A DNA stretch of 47,877 bases. Source: Prevotella sp. GTDB lineage: Bacteria > Bacteroidota > Bacteroidia > Bacteroidales > Bacteroidaceae. Shown in pieces: positions 20,635-29,957 of this stretch. The notes under the pieces were generated by a model, which saw only the letters and a list, made by a program, of their open reading frames with translations, was not told the DNA's origin and ran no database searches. The stretch covers positions 1-47,877 of the forward strand of contig JAFTGB010000036.1 of assembly GCA_017458125.1 (NCBI GenBank). The letters run 5' to 3'. Position numbers and translations under genes: made by a program. Positions within the stretch are counted from its first letter, which is position 1. The number at the start of each line of letters is the position of its first letter.

Positions 20635-21660
20635 TTATCTCGTCGTACCTCTTATAATTAAGCGCGTGCGCACGATACGGCGCTCAGCCTTGTCGAGGGG
20701 AATGGTGCCCTCGGCGTGTCCGATGAGGATGTCGGCAGCCTCCTCGCCCACCTTCACCCCTCGCTGTTCGACGGTGGTGAGCATGGGGTCGCAGGCCACG
20801 GCACGCTGACCGTTGGTGAAGCCGCAGATGCTGATGTCGCGCGGCACCTTGAAACCCATGCGCTTGGCAGTGTAAAGGATGCCGATGGCCGTGTCGTCGT
20901 TGACGGCAAAGAATGCGTCGGGCACGTTGTCGCTATTCAGCAGCTCGGGGGTCACGGCCTCGGCGTCGGTGCGGTTGTCGCAGATGCGCGTCAGCGTCTC
21001 GTCATACGGCAGACCGTGCTTCAGCAGAGCGTCCTTGTAGCCGTTGAAGCGGTTTTTTGAGATTTCCAACGTCAGGGCAGCACCGTAGAAGGCGATGCGC
21101 TTGCAGCCCGTCTCGATGAGATACGTCACGGCGTTGAAGGCCCCCATGTAGTCGTCCACGACCACACGGCTCGCGTTCACGCCCGTACATATCCTGTCGT
21201 AGAACACCAAGGGGACGCCGTCGTCTATGAGGCGCTGGAAGTGGCTGTACTTCTGCGTGTCCTTGGCCTGCGACACGATGATGCCGCACACCTTGTTCTC
21301 GTGGAACGACTGGCAGATGCGCACCTCGCGCTCGTACTGCTCGTTGCTCTGGGCCACCATGATGTGGTAGCCGCGCGACGAGGCTTCCTCCTCGATGCCG
21401 GCCAGCACGGACGAAAAGTAAAAATGGGTGAACTCGGGGATGATGACGCCGATGACTTTCATAGGCTGTACGCGCGAGAAGCGCAGCGACTCGGCAATGA
21501 CGTTCGGCGTGAAGTTGTGCTCCTTGGCATACTGCTGGATGGCCTGGCGCCGTTCGACGGAAATGCGGGGCGAGTCCTTCAGTGCGCGCGACACCGTAGC
21601 CACCGAGATACCAAACTCGCGGGCTATCTCCTTCATCGTCAATGGAGTCTTCTCTTTCAT
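20635..21660 (-). CDS. LacI-family transcriptional regulator of the starch locus
   Basis: The protein has 341 residues. An N-terminal LacI helix-turn-helix is clear (LTMKEIAREFGISVATVSRAL, ~8-28) with the hinge region following (NVIAESLRFSRVQPMKVIGVIIP). A periplasmic-binding-protein-like effector domain occupies the rest (DGVPLVFYDRICTGV, CGFTNGQRAVACDPMLTTVEQ). It would bind the 16-bp palindrome at 21,756-21,771, midway to susC, and probably senses a malto-oligosaccharide or maltose, in the manner of MalR proteins. Its own promoter box is at 21,694-21,701, so it may also control itself. The start ATG is at 21,660. Confidence 0.95.
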   Translation of the reverse strand: MKEKTPLTMKEIAREFGISVATVSRALKDSPRISVERRQAIQQYAKEHNFTPNVIAESLRFSRVQPMKVIGVIIPEFTHFYFSSVLAGIEEEASSRGYHIMVAQSNEQYEREVRICQSFHENKVCGIIVSQAKDTQKYSHFQRLIDDGVPLVFYDRICTGVNASRVVVDDYMGAFNAVTYLIETGCKRIAFYGAALTLEISKNRFNGYKDALLKHGLPYDETLTRICDNRTDAEAVTPELLNSDNVPDAFFAVNDDTAIGILYTAKRMGFKVPRDISICGFTNGQRAVACDPMLTTVEQRGVKVGEEAADILIGHAEGTIPLDKAERRIVRTRLIIRGTTR

Positions 21661-21693
21661 CTTCCGGCTTTTAGTTATACGGTTTTACATTTG

Positions 21694-21701
21694 CAAAGAT
21701 A
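21694..21701 (-). promoter_or_regulatory. Promoter -7 box for the regulator/transporter/malQ/GH97 arm
   Basis: TATCTTTG on the minus strand matches TAnnTTTG and lies 34 nt upstream of the regulator's ATG. No clear TTG -33 box was found. It is on the other side of the operator from the susC box. Confidence 0.65.
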
Positions 21702-21755
21702 TGGAAAACTTTTTCACGTTGCCCTACAACGTTCTTTTTTTTAAGGTAAAAGAAT

Positions 21756-21771
21756 ATGCAAACGTTTGCAT
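21756..21771. promoter_or_regulatory. LacI-type operator in the divergent control region
   Basis: ATGCAAACGTTTGCAT is a perfect 16-bp palindrome with the central CG and A-rich half-sites typical of LacI-family operators. It is 95 bp from the regulator start and 142 bp from the susC start, so one site could act on both arms. Confidence 0.8.
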
Positions 21772-21825
21772 CATCAAAATAACGTATTTATTTCAGAAAA
21801 AGTATTAACGAATGAAAACAATGCT

Positions 21826-21833
21826 TATCTTTG
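21826..21833 (+). promoter_or_regulatory. susC promoter -7 box
   Basis: TATCTTTG matches the Bacteroidota box, predicting a start near 21,840 and a ~74-nt leader. Upstream sequence is AT-rich with no exact TTG at the ideal distance, as expected for an activated promoter. Confidence 0.65.
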
Positions 21834-21913
21834 CACTTGATTTATGTCAAACATTCCGCATGGACGGGACAGAATACTAAAAACCGTATATACTAACTTT
21901 AAAAATTAAATTG

Positions 21914-24900
21914 ATGAAGCAGGTAAACATTAAGATTCCGTTTAGGATGCTTTTCCTTTTGTTAGGATTATTCCTATCGGTAGGAGCCTTTGCGCAGATT
22001 GACGTCAAAGGCCATGTTAAGGATGCTCAGGGCGAACCCATTATCGGAGCCACCGTACGTGTAGCCGGCACACAGACCGCTACCGTCACCGACTTCGACG
22101 GCAACTTCGTCTTGAAGGCTAACCAGGGTGCTGACATCACCATATCGTACGTCGGCTACCAGACGGCTACCGTGAAAGCTGCCGCCTCCGTCGAGGTGAC
22201 GCTGCAGGACGACGCTGAGATGCTGGAGAATGTGGTGGTTATCGGTTACGGCCGTGCCAGAAAGAACGACCTGACGGGTTCGGTGACGGCTATCAAGCCT
22301 GACGAGATGAACCACGGTCTCATCACCAGTGCGCAGGATGCTCTGCAAGGCAAGGTGGCAGGTGTCAACATCACCAACAGCGGTGGTGAGCCGGGCGGCG
22401 GCGCTACCATCCGCATTCGTGGCGGTTCGTCGCTCAACGCCAGCAACGACCCGCTGATTGTCATCGACGGTCTGGCCATGGACAACTATGGCATGCAGGG
22501 AGCTTCCAACCCTCTGGCACTGGTCAACCCTAACGACATCGAGTCGTTCACCGTGCTGAAGGATGCTTCAGCTACTGCCATTTACGGTAGCCGTGCCTCC
22601 AACGGTGTGATTATCATCACCACCAAGAAGGGACGCAAGGGTGCCAAGCCCAGCATCTCCTACAACGGTAACGTGTCCATCAGCACCGTCCGCAACAAGA
22701 TGGACGTGATGAACTCCTCAGACTACCAGTCCTACATCAAGAACCTCGTCATGAATAACAGGGGACTGACGGAAGAAGAGTACCTGGCCAGCGACTACTA
22801 TCACAACCTGGGCTACTTCGACGCTGAGGGCAACCACCTGTTTGCCAACACCGACTGGCAGGACGAAATCTACCGCACGGCAGTCAGCACTGACCACAAC
22901 ATCACCGTTGCCGGCGGACTGAAGAACATGCCCTATCGCGTCAGCCTCGGCTACACCAACCAGAGCGGTGTGGTGAAGACCAGCAACTACCAGCGCTATA
23001 CGGCCAGCATCAATGTGTCGCCGACGTTCTTCGAGGACCATCTGACGGTGAACCTGAATGCCAAGGGCATGTACTCCAGGACGAAGTATGCCAACAGCGG
23101 CTCAGCCATCGGCAGTGCCATCTTCATGGACCCCACCAAGCCCGTCTACGACCCCAACCGTGACAACGGCTTCGGCGGCTACTGGCAGTGGGGCAGCACC
23201 GCCGACTGGGAGGACAGCGCATGGAATACCAATATCAACACGTATGCTGCCGGAAACCCCGTCGCTGCTCTGAACAACTACAGTGACAAGGGCAAGACGA
23301 AGGCATTGGTAGGCAACTTGGAGCTGGACTATAAGATTCACGGCTTCGAGGACCTGCACCTGCATCTGAACGCCGGCATGGACATCACCTCAGGAAAGAC
23401 CGACAAGAGCCAGTCGCCCTACAGCTATCAGTCGAATGTGTACTATTATGGTAACTACGGCTGGAACAAGATGGACACCTACAACCTGTCGCTCAACATG
23501 TACGCCCAGTACATGAAGGACTTCACCGAAGACCACCATTTCGACATCATGGCCGGTTACGAGTGGCAGCACTTCCACAAGAAGACCGACTACTTCTACA
23601 CAGGTTACTATCCTTCGACGTCGCTGAAGCTGGATGCCGACGGCAACAAACTGGCCGGTACGCAGTATCTGCCTTCCGAGGGTACTACGGAGTACAAAAC
23701 CGAAAACTACTTGGTGTCGTTCTTCGGACGTCTGAACTACTCCTTCCTCGACCGTTACCTCATCACCGCCACGCTGCGTGCCGACGGCTCGTCGCGCTTC
23801 AACTGGATTAAGACGAACGGTGGCAAGAACGAGCAGTGGGGCATCTTCCCCTCGGTGGCTTTAGCATGGAAAATCAACAATGAGCCGTTCCTGAAGGATG
23901 CCAAGTGGCTCAGCGACCTGAAGCTGCGTGCCGGCTGGGGTATCACCGGTCAGCAGGAGGGCATAGGCGACTACACCTACATACCTACCTACACACCCAA
24001 CAAGCAGGGTGCCTACTATCCCTTGTTCAGCGTCGATGGTATCACCTACCGTCCCGATGCCTACAACAACGCACTGACGTGGGAGAAGACGACGACGTGG
24101 AATGCCGGTCTGGACTTCGGTATTCTGAACGACCGCCTGACCATCAATCTGGACTTCTACCATCGCAAGACGAAGGACCTGATTAATACGGTGGTCATCC
24201 CCGTGGGTACCAACTTCTCGAACAAACTGACCAGCAACATCGGTTCGCTGCACAACACCGGTTTCGAGGTTGCTGCCAACTGGCGCGCCATCCAGACCAA
24301 GGACTGGAGCTGGCAGATAGGCTACAACTTCACATGGAACAAGAACAAGATTGACGAGCTGGTAGCCAGCACGGGCGAGGACTACAAAATCCTGCACGGC
24401 GGACTGGCCATCGGTGACTCCGGCTCCGACGGTATCAAGTCGTGGCACGTGGGCAATGCCGTGGAGGCGTTCTACACCTACCAGCAGGTCTACGACGCCA
24501 ACGGACAGCCTATTGACGGACAGTTTGTCGACCGCAATGCCGACGGCATCGTCAACCAGGACGACCGCTACTACTACAAGAAGAGCACCCCTGACGTCAC
24601 CATGGGCTTCACCTCGAAGCTGATGTATAAGAAGTGGGACTTCGGCTTCTCGCTGCGTGCCAGCTTCAACAACTACGTCTACAACGGTGTTGAGGCCGGT
24701 AACTCCAACCTTTCGCTGACACAGACCTTCATCGGCAATGCCTGGCGCAACATCCTCGACATGTCGCGTCCCAAGAACTGGCAGACGGCCAACCTGCAGG
24801 GCGCGCTCAGCGACTACTACATCCAGAACGCCTCTTTCCTGAAGTGTGACAACATCACCATCGGCTACTCTTTCGACACCCTCTTCGGCCTGAAGGCCAG

Positions 24901-25042
24901 CGGTCGTGTCTACGCAACAGCTCAGAACGTGTTCACCATCACCAAGTACAAGGGCCTCGACCCCGAAATCAACGGTGGCTACGATGGCAACATCTATCCG
25001 CGTCCCTTCGTCGGAATCCTTGGCTTGAACCTGAACTTCTAA
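21914..25042 (+). CDS. susC: SusC/RagA-family TonB-dependent outer-membrane transporter
   Basis: The protein has 1042 residues from the ATG at 21,914; a TTG three bases upstream is not needed. The signal peptide ends near LGLFLSVGAFA-Q. A carboxypeptidase-regulatory-like domain (GHVKDAQGEPIIGATVRV, ~30-105) is followed by the TonB-box region and plug (VVVIGYGRARKNDLTGSV, DALQGKVAGVNI, IRIRGGSSLNASNDPL). The rest is the 22-strand barrel, ending KYKGLDPEINGGYDGNIYPR and LGLNLNF with a C-terminal Phe. It imports starch oligosaccharides with SusD as its lid. It is first in susCDEF, 39 nt from susD. Confidence 0.97.
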   Translation: MKQVNIKIPFRMLFLLLGLFLSVGAFAQIDVKGHVKDAQGEPIIGATVRVAGTQTATVTDFDGNFVLKANQGADITISYVGYQTATVKAAASVEVTLQDDAEMLENVVVIGYGRARKNDLTGSVTAIKPDEMNHGLITSAQDALQGKVAGVNITNSGGEPGGGATIRIRGGSSLNASNDPLIVIDGLAMDNYGMQGASNPLALVNPNDIESFTVLKDASATAIYGSRASNGVIIITTKKGRKGAKPSISYNGNVSISTVRNKMDVMNSSDYQSYIKNLVMNNRGLTEEEYLASDYYHNLGYFDAEGNHLFANTDWQDEIYRTAVSTDHNITVAGGLKNMPYRVSLGYTNQSGVVKTSNYQRYTASINVSPTFFEDHLTVNLNAKGMYSRTKYANSGSAIGSAIFMDPTKPVYDPNRDNGFGGYWQWGSTADWEDSAWNTNINTYAAGNPVAALNNYSDKGKTKALVGNLELDYKIHGFEDLHLHLNAGMDITSGKTDKSQSPYSYQSNVYYYGNYGWNKMDTYNLSLNMYAQYMKDFTEDHHFDIMAGYEWQHFHKKTDYFYTGYYPSTSLKLDADGNKLAGTQYLPSEGTTEYKTENYLVSFFGRLNYSFLDRYLITATLRADGSSRFNWIKTNGGKNEQWGIFPSVALAWKINNEPFLKDAKWLSDLKLRAGWGITGQQEGIGDYTYIPTYTPNKQGAYYPLFSVDGITYRPDAYNNALTWEKTTTWNAGLDFGILNDRLTINLDFYHRKTKDLINTVVIPVGTNFSNKLTSNIGSLHNTGFEVAANWRAIQTKDWSWQIGYNFTWNKNKIDELVASTGEDYKILHGGLAIGDSGSDGIKSWHVGNAVEAFYTYQQVYDANGQPIDGQFVDRNADGIVNQDDRYYYKKSTPDVTMGFTSKLMYKKWDFGFSLRASFNNYVYNGVEAGNSNLSLTQTFIGNAWRNILDMSRPKNWQTANLQGALSDYYIQNASFLKCDNITIGYSFDTLFGLKASGRVYATAQNVFTITKYKGLDPEINGGYDGNIYPRPFVGILGLNLNF

Positions 25043-25081
25043 GGAATGAAAGTTAAAATTAACACATTAAAGATTTTGGTC

Positions 25082-26641
25082 ATGAAAAGATTAATGAAAC
25101 ATATTGTTCCGGCCGCCGCACTGGTGCTGCTGTTTGGAATGACCTCCTGCGTCAATGACCTGCACGTGGACAACATCAACCCCATGCAGACCAGCGAGCT
25201 GGATGCCAATGCGCTGCTCAACAAAATCTACTCCAGCTTCGTGCTTACCGGACAGGTGGGTCCTGACGGCGACAAGGACATCGCCGACATTGACGAGGGA
25301 CGCTCCGACCTCTACCGCAAGAGCTGGGAGATGAACGAGTTCCCTACGGGCGAGGCCAGCTGGCAGTGGGACGACACCGGACTGCCCGAGCTGTTTAACA
25401 AGTCGTGGGGTGCCGACAACGCCTGCTCGGTAGGTCTGTACTACCGTCTGTTCTTCTCCATCACCCTCTGCAACTACTACTTGGACACCGTGGGTGACGA
25501 CGACTCACAGGACATCAAGCAGAAGCGCGCTGAAGTGCGTTTCATCCGCGCCCTGCTGTACTACTACGTGATGGACCTTTATGCCAACGCTACCTTCATC
25601 GAGCATGTCAGCCAGGAGCCGGGCGTCCGCTATACCCGTTCGCAATACTTCAGCTACATCGAGAAGGAACTGACCGAGATTGAGGCCGACTTGGCCGCTC
25701 CCGGCGCCAACGTCTACGGCCGCGTCGACAAGGTGGCTGCCTGGATGCTGCTGTCGCGCATCTACCTCAATGCCGAGGTCTACACGGGTACTGCCCAGTG
25801 GGCCAAGGCCAAGGAGTACGCTGAGAAGGTTATCAACAACGGCTACTACCACCTGAACACCACCGGTACCAGCAACTACTCTGCCTACCAGATGCTGTTC
25901 CTGGCCGACAACGACACCAATGGTGCCCAGTACGAGAACATCTTCCCCATCCTGCACGACGGTATCAAGACGCAGAGTCACGGTGCCATGCACTTTCTGG
26001 TGCTGTCTAACTATGCCAAGCGCGATGCCAGCGACATGGATGTCGTAGTGCCGTCAGGCACTGACGTGTCGTGGGGTAAGTGTATGGCCGTTACGGGCCA
26101 GCTGGTCGACGCCTTCTTCGGCAAGGGTGTCTCTGCTCCGGCCGAGACCAATGCCGTCACCGACGTCACCACCGCTGCTGGCGACGACCGTGCCCTGTTC
26201 TACACGACGGGCTACAGCCGCGACATCACCGACCGCTCGCAGGAGACGCAGGGCTACGGTTGCGTCAAGTTCCGCAACGTCCGTTCTGACGGCAAGCCCG
26301 CCAGCGCACTGGCTAAGGTCGACACCGACCTGCCGCTGATGCGTATCGCTGAGGCCTACCTTACCTACGCCGAGGCCGAGACGCGCCTGAACGGTGCCAC
26401 CGCTGCTGCCAAGGAGAAAATTGACGCCCTGCGCAGCCGTGCTCACGCTGTGCCGTTCAACAGCTACAGTCTGGAGCAGATTCAGGAGGAGTGGACGCGT
26501 GAGTTCTGGTTTGAGGGACGTGCCCGCATCGACCAGATCCGTTTCGGCACGTATAACCTCCCGAAGTATCGTTACATCTATCCTATTCCTAACAACGACC
26601 TGACCAACAACCCCAACTTGGTTCAGAACGATGGCTATTAA
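25082..26641 (+). CDS. susD: SusD/RagB-family starch-binding lipoprotein
   Basis: The protein has 519 residues from the ATG at 25,082 (MKRLMKHIVPAAALVLLFG), giving a normal lipoprotein signal with Cys23 in GMTSC. An in-frame ATG at 25,046 would add 12 residues and looks less likely. SusD closes over SusC and binds helical starch. TPR-like helices and SusD motifs are visible: RAEVRFIRALLYYYVMDLYANATF, KVAAWMLLSRIYLNAEVY, LMRIAEAYLTYAEAETR and EEWTREFWFEGRARIDQIRFG. It follows susC by 39 nt and is part of the same transcript. Confidence 0.97.
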   Translation: MKRLMKHIVPAAALVLLFGMTSCVNDLHVDNINPMQTSELDANALLNKIYSSFVLTGQVGPDGDKDIADIDEGRSDLYRKSWEMNEFPTGEASWQWDDTGLPELFNKSWGADNACSVGLYYRLFFSITLCNYYLDTVGDDDSQDIKQKRAEVRFIRALLYYYVMDLYANATFIEHVSQEPGVRYTRSQYFSYIEKELTEIEADLAAPGANVYGRVDKVAAWMLLSRIYLNAEVYTGTAQWAKAKEYAEKVINNGYYHLNTTGTSNYSAYQMLFLADNDTNGAQYENIFPILHDGIKTQSHGAMHFLVLSNYAKRDASDMDVVVPSGTDVSWGKCMAVTGQLVDAFFGKGVSAPAETNAVTDVTTAAGDDRALFYTTGYSRDITDRSQETQGYGCVKFRNVRSDGKPASALAKVDTDLPLMRIAEAYLTYAEAETRLNGATAAAKEKIDALRSRAHAVPFNSYSLEQIQEEWTREFWFEGRARIDQIRFGTYNLPKYRYIYPIPNNDLTNNPNLVQNDGY

Positions 26642-26676
26642 GATAATTGATAATAGATAATTGATAATTGAAAATT

Positions 26677-27606
26677 ATGAAAAAGATATTCAATAGCTTG
26701 TTGCTGGCCATGGTAGCCGCCCTGCCCATGCTCACGTCGTGCAGCGACGACAATGGCAGCAACCCGACAGTGGTACAGCCTACGGAGTTCACCATCAATG
26801 CCTCCCCGTTAGCCGACCAATACATCCAGCTGACTGCCGATAACATGATCAACCTGACGTGGTCGCAGCCAAACTACGGATTCAACGCCTTGGCTACTTA
26901 CCAGATACAGGTGGGTCTGGTCGAAAACGGCGATGTGACGTGGAATACCAAGGACGGTGCGCCCAAATACCTGAAGACAACGTTCACCACCTGCTCTGCC
27001 GACATCAGCGGCGAGGAGATTGCCGAGTCCATCTGCGACCTGGACGGCTTCAAGGATGCCGACAGCTACGTGGACAAAGGTTTCCGCGAGGTGGCCCTGC
27101 GCGTCTACTCCTGCCTTTATGATGCCAGCGAACAGAAGATTGACAACAGTGGCATCGTGTCCGACAACTATGTCACCTTCAAGCACATGGCTGCCTACAA
27201 TGCCGTCAAGAGTCCGGCCTACATCTACTTGGTGGGTAACCCCACGGGCTGGGCCACGCCTAATGCCGGCAGTCTGGAGACTTACATCCCCTGGCGCCTG
27301 TACGAGAAGGCCGACGAGATAGGCAGCGACGTCTACTACGGCACGTTCGACATTCCCGCCATCGACCCGTTGCAGTTCCGCTTCTACCGCGAGCTGCTGG
27401 GCTGGGACCTCACCTCCATGGGTCCGCAGGAGGCCGACGCTGGTGTTGACTGCGTCTTCAAGGACGGCAGCTACGAGGGTTCCATCATGTGGGACAAGAC
27501 CGCGTTCTATAAGGGTTCCTGGAATTTCGGAGCCTTTGAGGGTGGTACTATCTCGATGAAGGTAGACCTGAAGAAGAAGACTGTCAACTTCACGATTATC
27601 AAATAA
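26677..27606 (+). CDS. susE: SusE-like surface starch-binding lipoprotein
   Basis: The protein has 309 residues from the ATG at 26,677; an upstream TTG is ignored. The lipoprotein signal has Cys22 in MLTSC. Residues ~40-150 match the SusE N-terminal Ig-like domain (EFTINASPLADQYIQLTADNMINLTWSQPNYGF). A single carbohydrate-binding-like module follows, with a YIYLVGNPTGW beginning. B. thetaiotaomicron SusE carries two starch-binding modules, so this one is shorter. It acts at the cell surface to hold starch near SusCD. The 35-nt spacer from susD is a run of imperfect TTGATAAT repeats. Confidence 0.92.
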   Translation: MKKIFNSLLLAMVAALPMLTSCSDDNGSNPTVVQPTEFTINASPLADQYIQLTADNMINLTWSQPNYGFNALATYQIQVGLVENGDVTWNTKDGAPKYLKTTFTTCSADISGEEIAESICDLDGFKDADSYVDKGFREVALRVYSCLYDASEQKIDNSGIVSDNYVTFKHMAAYNAVKSPAYIYLVGNPTGWATPNAGSLETYIPWRLYEKADEIGSDVYYGTFDIPAIDPLQFRFYRELLGWDLTSMGPQEADAGVDCVFKDGSYEGSIMWDKTAFYKGSWNFGAFEGGTISMKVDLKKKTVNFTIIK

Positions 27607-27633
27607 GTGTCTAAACGCTAAAAACTATAGAAT

Positions 27634-29529
27634 ATGAAAAAGTTAAGCATATATATGACAGCTCTCCTGAGTGCTGTTCTCATGGGCTGTAACGAGAACT
27701 TCGACTCGCCGTTCGGCCCGCAGAGCTATTTGCCGGAGAGTCCCATTCCTGCCGATGCCTTTAGTGTCAGCATTGGCAACGCCCCGCAGACGGTGCGGCT
27801 TGACGAGTTTATCGACGAGGAGGCCAAGACGGAAACACCGCTCATGATTGGTGTCCTCAGCGTGGCTGAGGGTGCCCTGCCTTCCAACACCGTTGTCAAG
27901 GCTGACATTGAGTTCGCACGTACCGAGGACTTCGATGAGTCGGTGGTTATAGAAGCCAACGAACTGGACGAGACCAATGCGCTCTATGTCAGTGCGACGA
28001 AACTGCAGGATGCCTATTTCAACGACATCACCAAAAACCCGTCCGCTACTGATCTCTATGTGCGCACCATTCTGTACACGGTGACCAACGGTAACTCCAA
28101 AGCCATCGTCGGCAAACCGGGCGAGAACTACTTCGACACGCACCGCATCGCCTTCAAGCCGCTCAACAAGCTGGTCATCGCTCCGGCCTACTACATTGTG
28201 GGCGGTCCCAACGACTGGGCTTCGTCAGCTGCCAACCGCAGCATCAAGTTCGAGCACAGCAATGCCGATGTCTACGTCGACCCCGTATTCACTGTGGTCT
28301 TCGACGCTGCTGACGGCGATACATGGTTTGCCATTGGCGACGATGAGGCGTGCGATGCCGTGGGTAACGGCGACTGGAGCCAGCTCTACGGTATTGTGGG
28401 TGGCGACAGCGAAGCCAAGGAAGGCAAGATAGCCCGTCGCAGCGAACTGGGCGGCGACAACTCGTTCTGTGTCAAGAATGCCAAGAAGATTCGTGTCACC
28501 ATCGACATGATGGAGCAGACCTTTAAGGTAGAGGCCGTCAACATTGCCGAGGCTTACTACTTGGTAGGCGGACCCATCGAGGACTGGGCAGGCTCTGCTG
28601 CCAGCAAAGAGCAGAAGTTCTCGCACAGTGCCAAGGACGTTTTCGACGACCCCGTCTTCACTTACGTCTTCCCCGGTGGCAAGGACACTTGGTTTGCCTT
28701 CGGCGACGATGCCGCATGCGATGCTGTTGGTAACGGCGACTGGTCACAGCTCTTCGGCACCACCGGCGCCAGCGAAGACTTGAGCGGCACCTTCGACCGC
28801 CGCTACAACCTGGGCGGCGACCACTCGTTCCACGTAGACGGCACGGCTAAGTTCTACCGCTTCCAGATTAACATGCTGAACAATACCTACACCATCACCC
28901 CGCTGAACTTCCAGGAGTACATCTATGAGGCAGGTGTCAACAACGACTGGGGAGGCGTTGAACAGGCCCTCTACTGCGCCGACGGCAACGGCACCTACAC
29001 CGGCTTCTTCTATGCTCAGGATGCCGACTGGACCGGCGGCAAGGGAGCCTTCAAGTTTACGGGAGCCTTCAACGACTGGAGTCAGGGCAACTACGGCACG
29101 GGCACCTTTGACGAGGCCACCCTCACCGGTACGCTCATCGACGACGGCGGCTCTGGCAACATCTTCCCTAATCCCGGCTTCTACCGTGCTGATGTCAACC
29201 TGGCCGACATGACTTTCAAGCTGACTCCCATCAAGAGCGTCTTCGTCGTAGGCAGTGCCGTCAACAACGACTGGGATAACGGTGTCGAGATGACCTACAA
29301 CGTCAGCAAGCGCTGCTGGGAGTGCGACGCCAACTTCACCGAGGCCGGTGTCATCAAGTTCAAGGGCAACGGCACCTGGGACAACGAGGACGGCAACTGG
29401 GGCGGTACGATGGACAACATCATCAATGGCTCCAACGACAACATTCCTGTCAGCCTGACCGGCAACGTCCATATTGAATTCTATCCTACCTGCGATACCA
29501 AGTCGTACTGCACGATTACTGCCAAGTAG
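27634..29529 (+). CDS. susF: SusF-like surface starch-binding lipoprotein with duplicated modules
   Basis: The protein has 631 residues with a lipoprotein signal (Cys19 in VLMGC). After a ~165-residue N-terminal region come four modules of ~100-120 residues starting YYIVGGPNDWA (186), YYLVGGPIEDWA (308), YIYEAGVNNDWGG (~428) and VFVVGSAVNNDWD (~538). The first two are close copies (DTWFAIGDDEACDAVGNGDWSQL versus the same block with three changes), showing a recent duplication. The conserved Trp residues fit starch-binding CBMs of SusF. Known SusF has three binding modules; this protein has four. It is the last gene of susCDEF and ends before a strong terminator. Confidence 0.92.
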   Translation: MKKLSIYMTALLSAVLMGCNENFDSPFGPQSYLPESPIPADAFSVSIGNAPQTVRLDEFIDEEAKTETPLMIGVLSVAEGALPSNTVVKADIEFARTEDFDESVVIEANELDETNALYVSATKLQDAYFNDITKNPSATDLYVRTILYTVTNGNSKAIVGKPGENYFDTHRIAFKPLNKLVIAPAYYIVGGPNDWASSAANRSIKFEHSNADVYVDPVFTVVFDAADGDTWFAIGDDEACDAVGNGDWSQLYGIVGGDSEAKEGKIARRSELGGDNSFCVKNAKKIRVTIDMMEQTFKVEAVNIAEAYYLVGGPIEDWAGSAASKEQKFSHSAKDVFDDPVFTYVFPGGKDTWFAFGDDAACDAVGNGDWSQLFGTTGASEDLSGTFDRRYNLGGDHSFHVDGTAKFYRFQINMLNNTYTITPLNFQEYIYEAGVNNDWGGVEQALYCADGNGTYTGFFYAQDADWTGGKGAFKFTGAFNDWSQGNYGTGTFDEATLTGTLIDDGGSGNIFPNPGFYRADVNLADMTFKLTPIKSVFVVGSAVNNDWDNGVEMTYNVSKRCWECDANFTEAGVIKFKGNGTWDNEDGNWGGTMDNIINGSNDNIPVSLTGNVHIEFYPTCDTKSYCTITAK

Positions 29530-29552
29530 CAAGTGCGGCAGCCAAAGAAAAG

Positions 29553-29591
29553 ACAGGCGGACACCCCCATGAGGATGTCCGCCTGTTTTTG
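29553..29591. terminator. Terminator at the end of susCDEF
   Basis: An 11-bp perfect stem (29,553-29,563 with 29,576-29,586) is followed by five T. It separates susF from the convergent DUF3467 gene, which ends at 29,607. Confidence 0.9.
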
Positions 29592-29606
29592 TGTCCGTGC
29601 CGGCCG

Positions 29607-29927
29607 TCAGGCCTCGCCCTTCGTCGGACCGAATGGCGCAATGGTGCGCGGCTCCTGATTGGGAATCTTGATGAGTCCGAACTCGCGCTCGTAGCGCATG
29701 ATGTTCTCCTGCAGTGCACCCAACAGCCGTTTGGCGTGCTCGGGGGCCAGAATGATGCGGCTCTTCACCTGAGCCTTAGGCACGCCCGGCAGCACGCGGG
29801 CAAAGTCAATGACGAAGTCGCTGCTGGAGTGTGTAATGATGGCAAAGTTGGCATACTCGCCCTGTGCCACCTCTGCGGGCAGCTCTATTTGCAGCTGCCC
29901 CTGCTGTTTGTTGTCGTTTTCGTTCAT
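29607..29927 (-). CDS. DUF3467 family protein
   Basis: The protein has 106 residues. The pattern QLQIELPAEVAQGEYANFAIITHSSSDFVIDF, then a Lys/Arg-rich segment VKSRIILAPEHAKRLLGAL and QENIMRYEREFG, is that of DUF3467, a small cytoplasmic family widespread in Bacteroidota without an assigned role. It lies 30 nt downstream of the PP2C phosphatase gene on the same strand, so the two probably share a transcript. Confidence 0.88.
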   Translation of the reverse strand: MNENDNKQQGQLQIELPAEVAQGEYANFAIITHSSSDFVIDFARVLPGVPKAQVKSRIILAPEHAKRLLGALQENIMRYEREFGLIKIPNQEPRTIAPFGPTKGEA

Positions 29928-29957
29928 AATGTTTGTATTATATAATGATGAAGTAAT

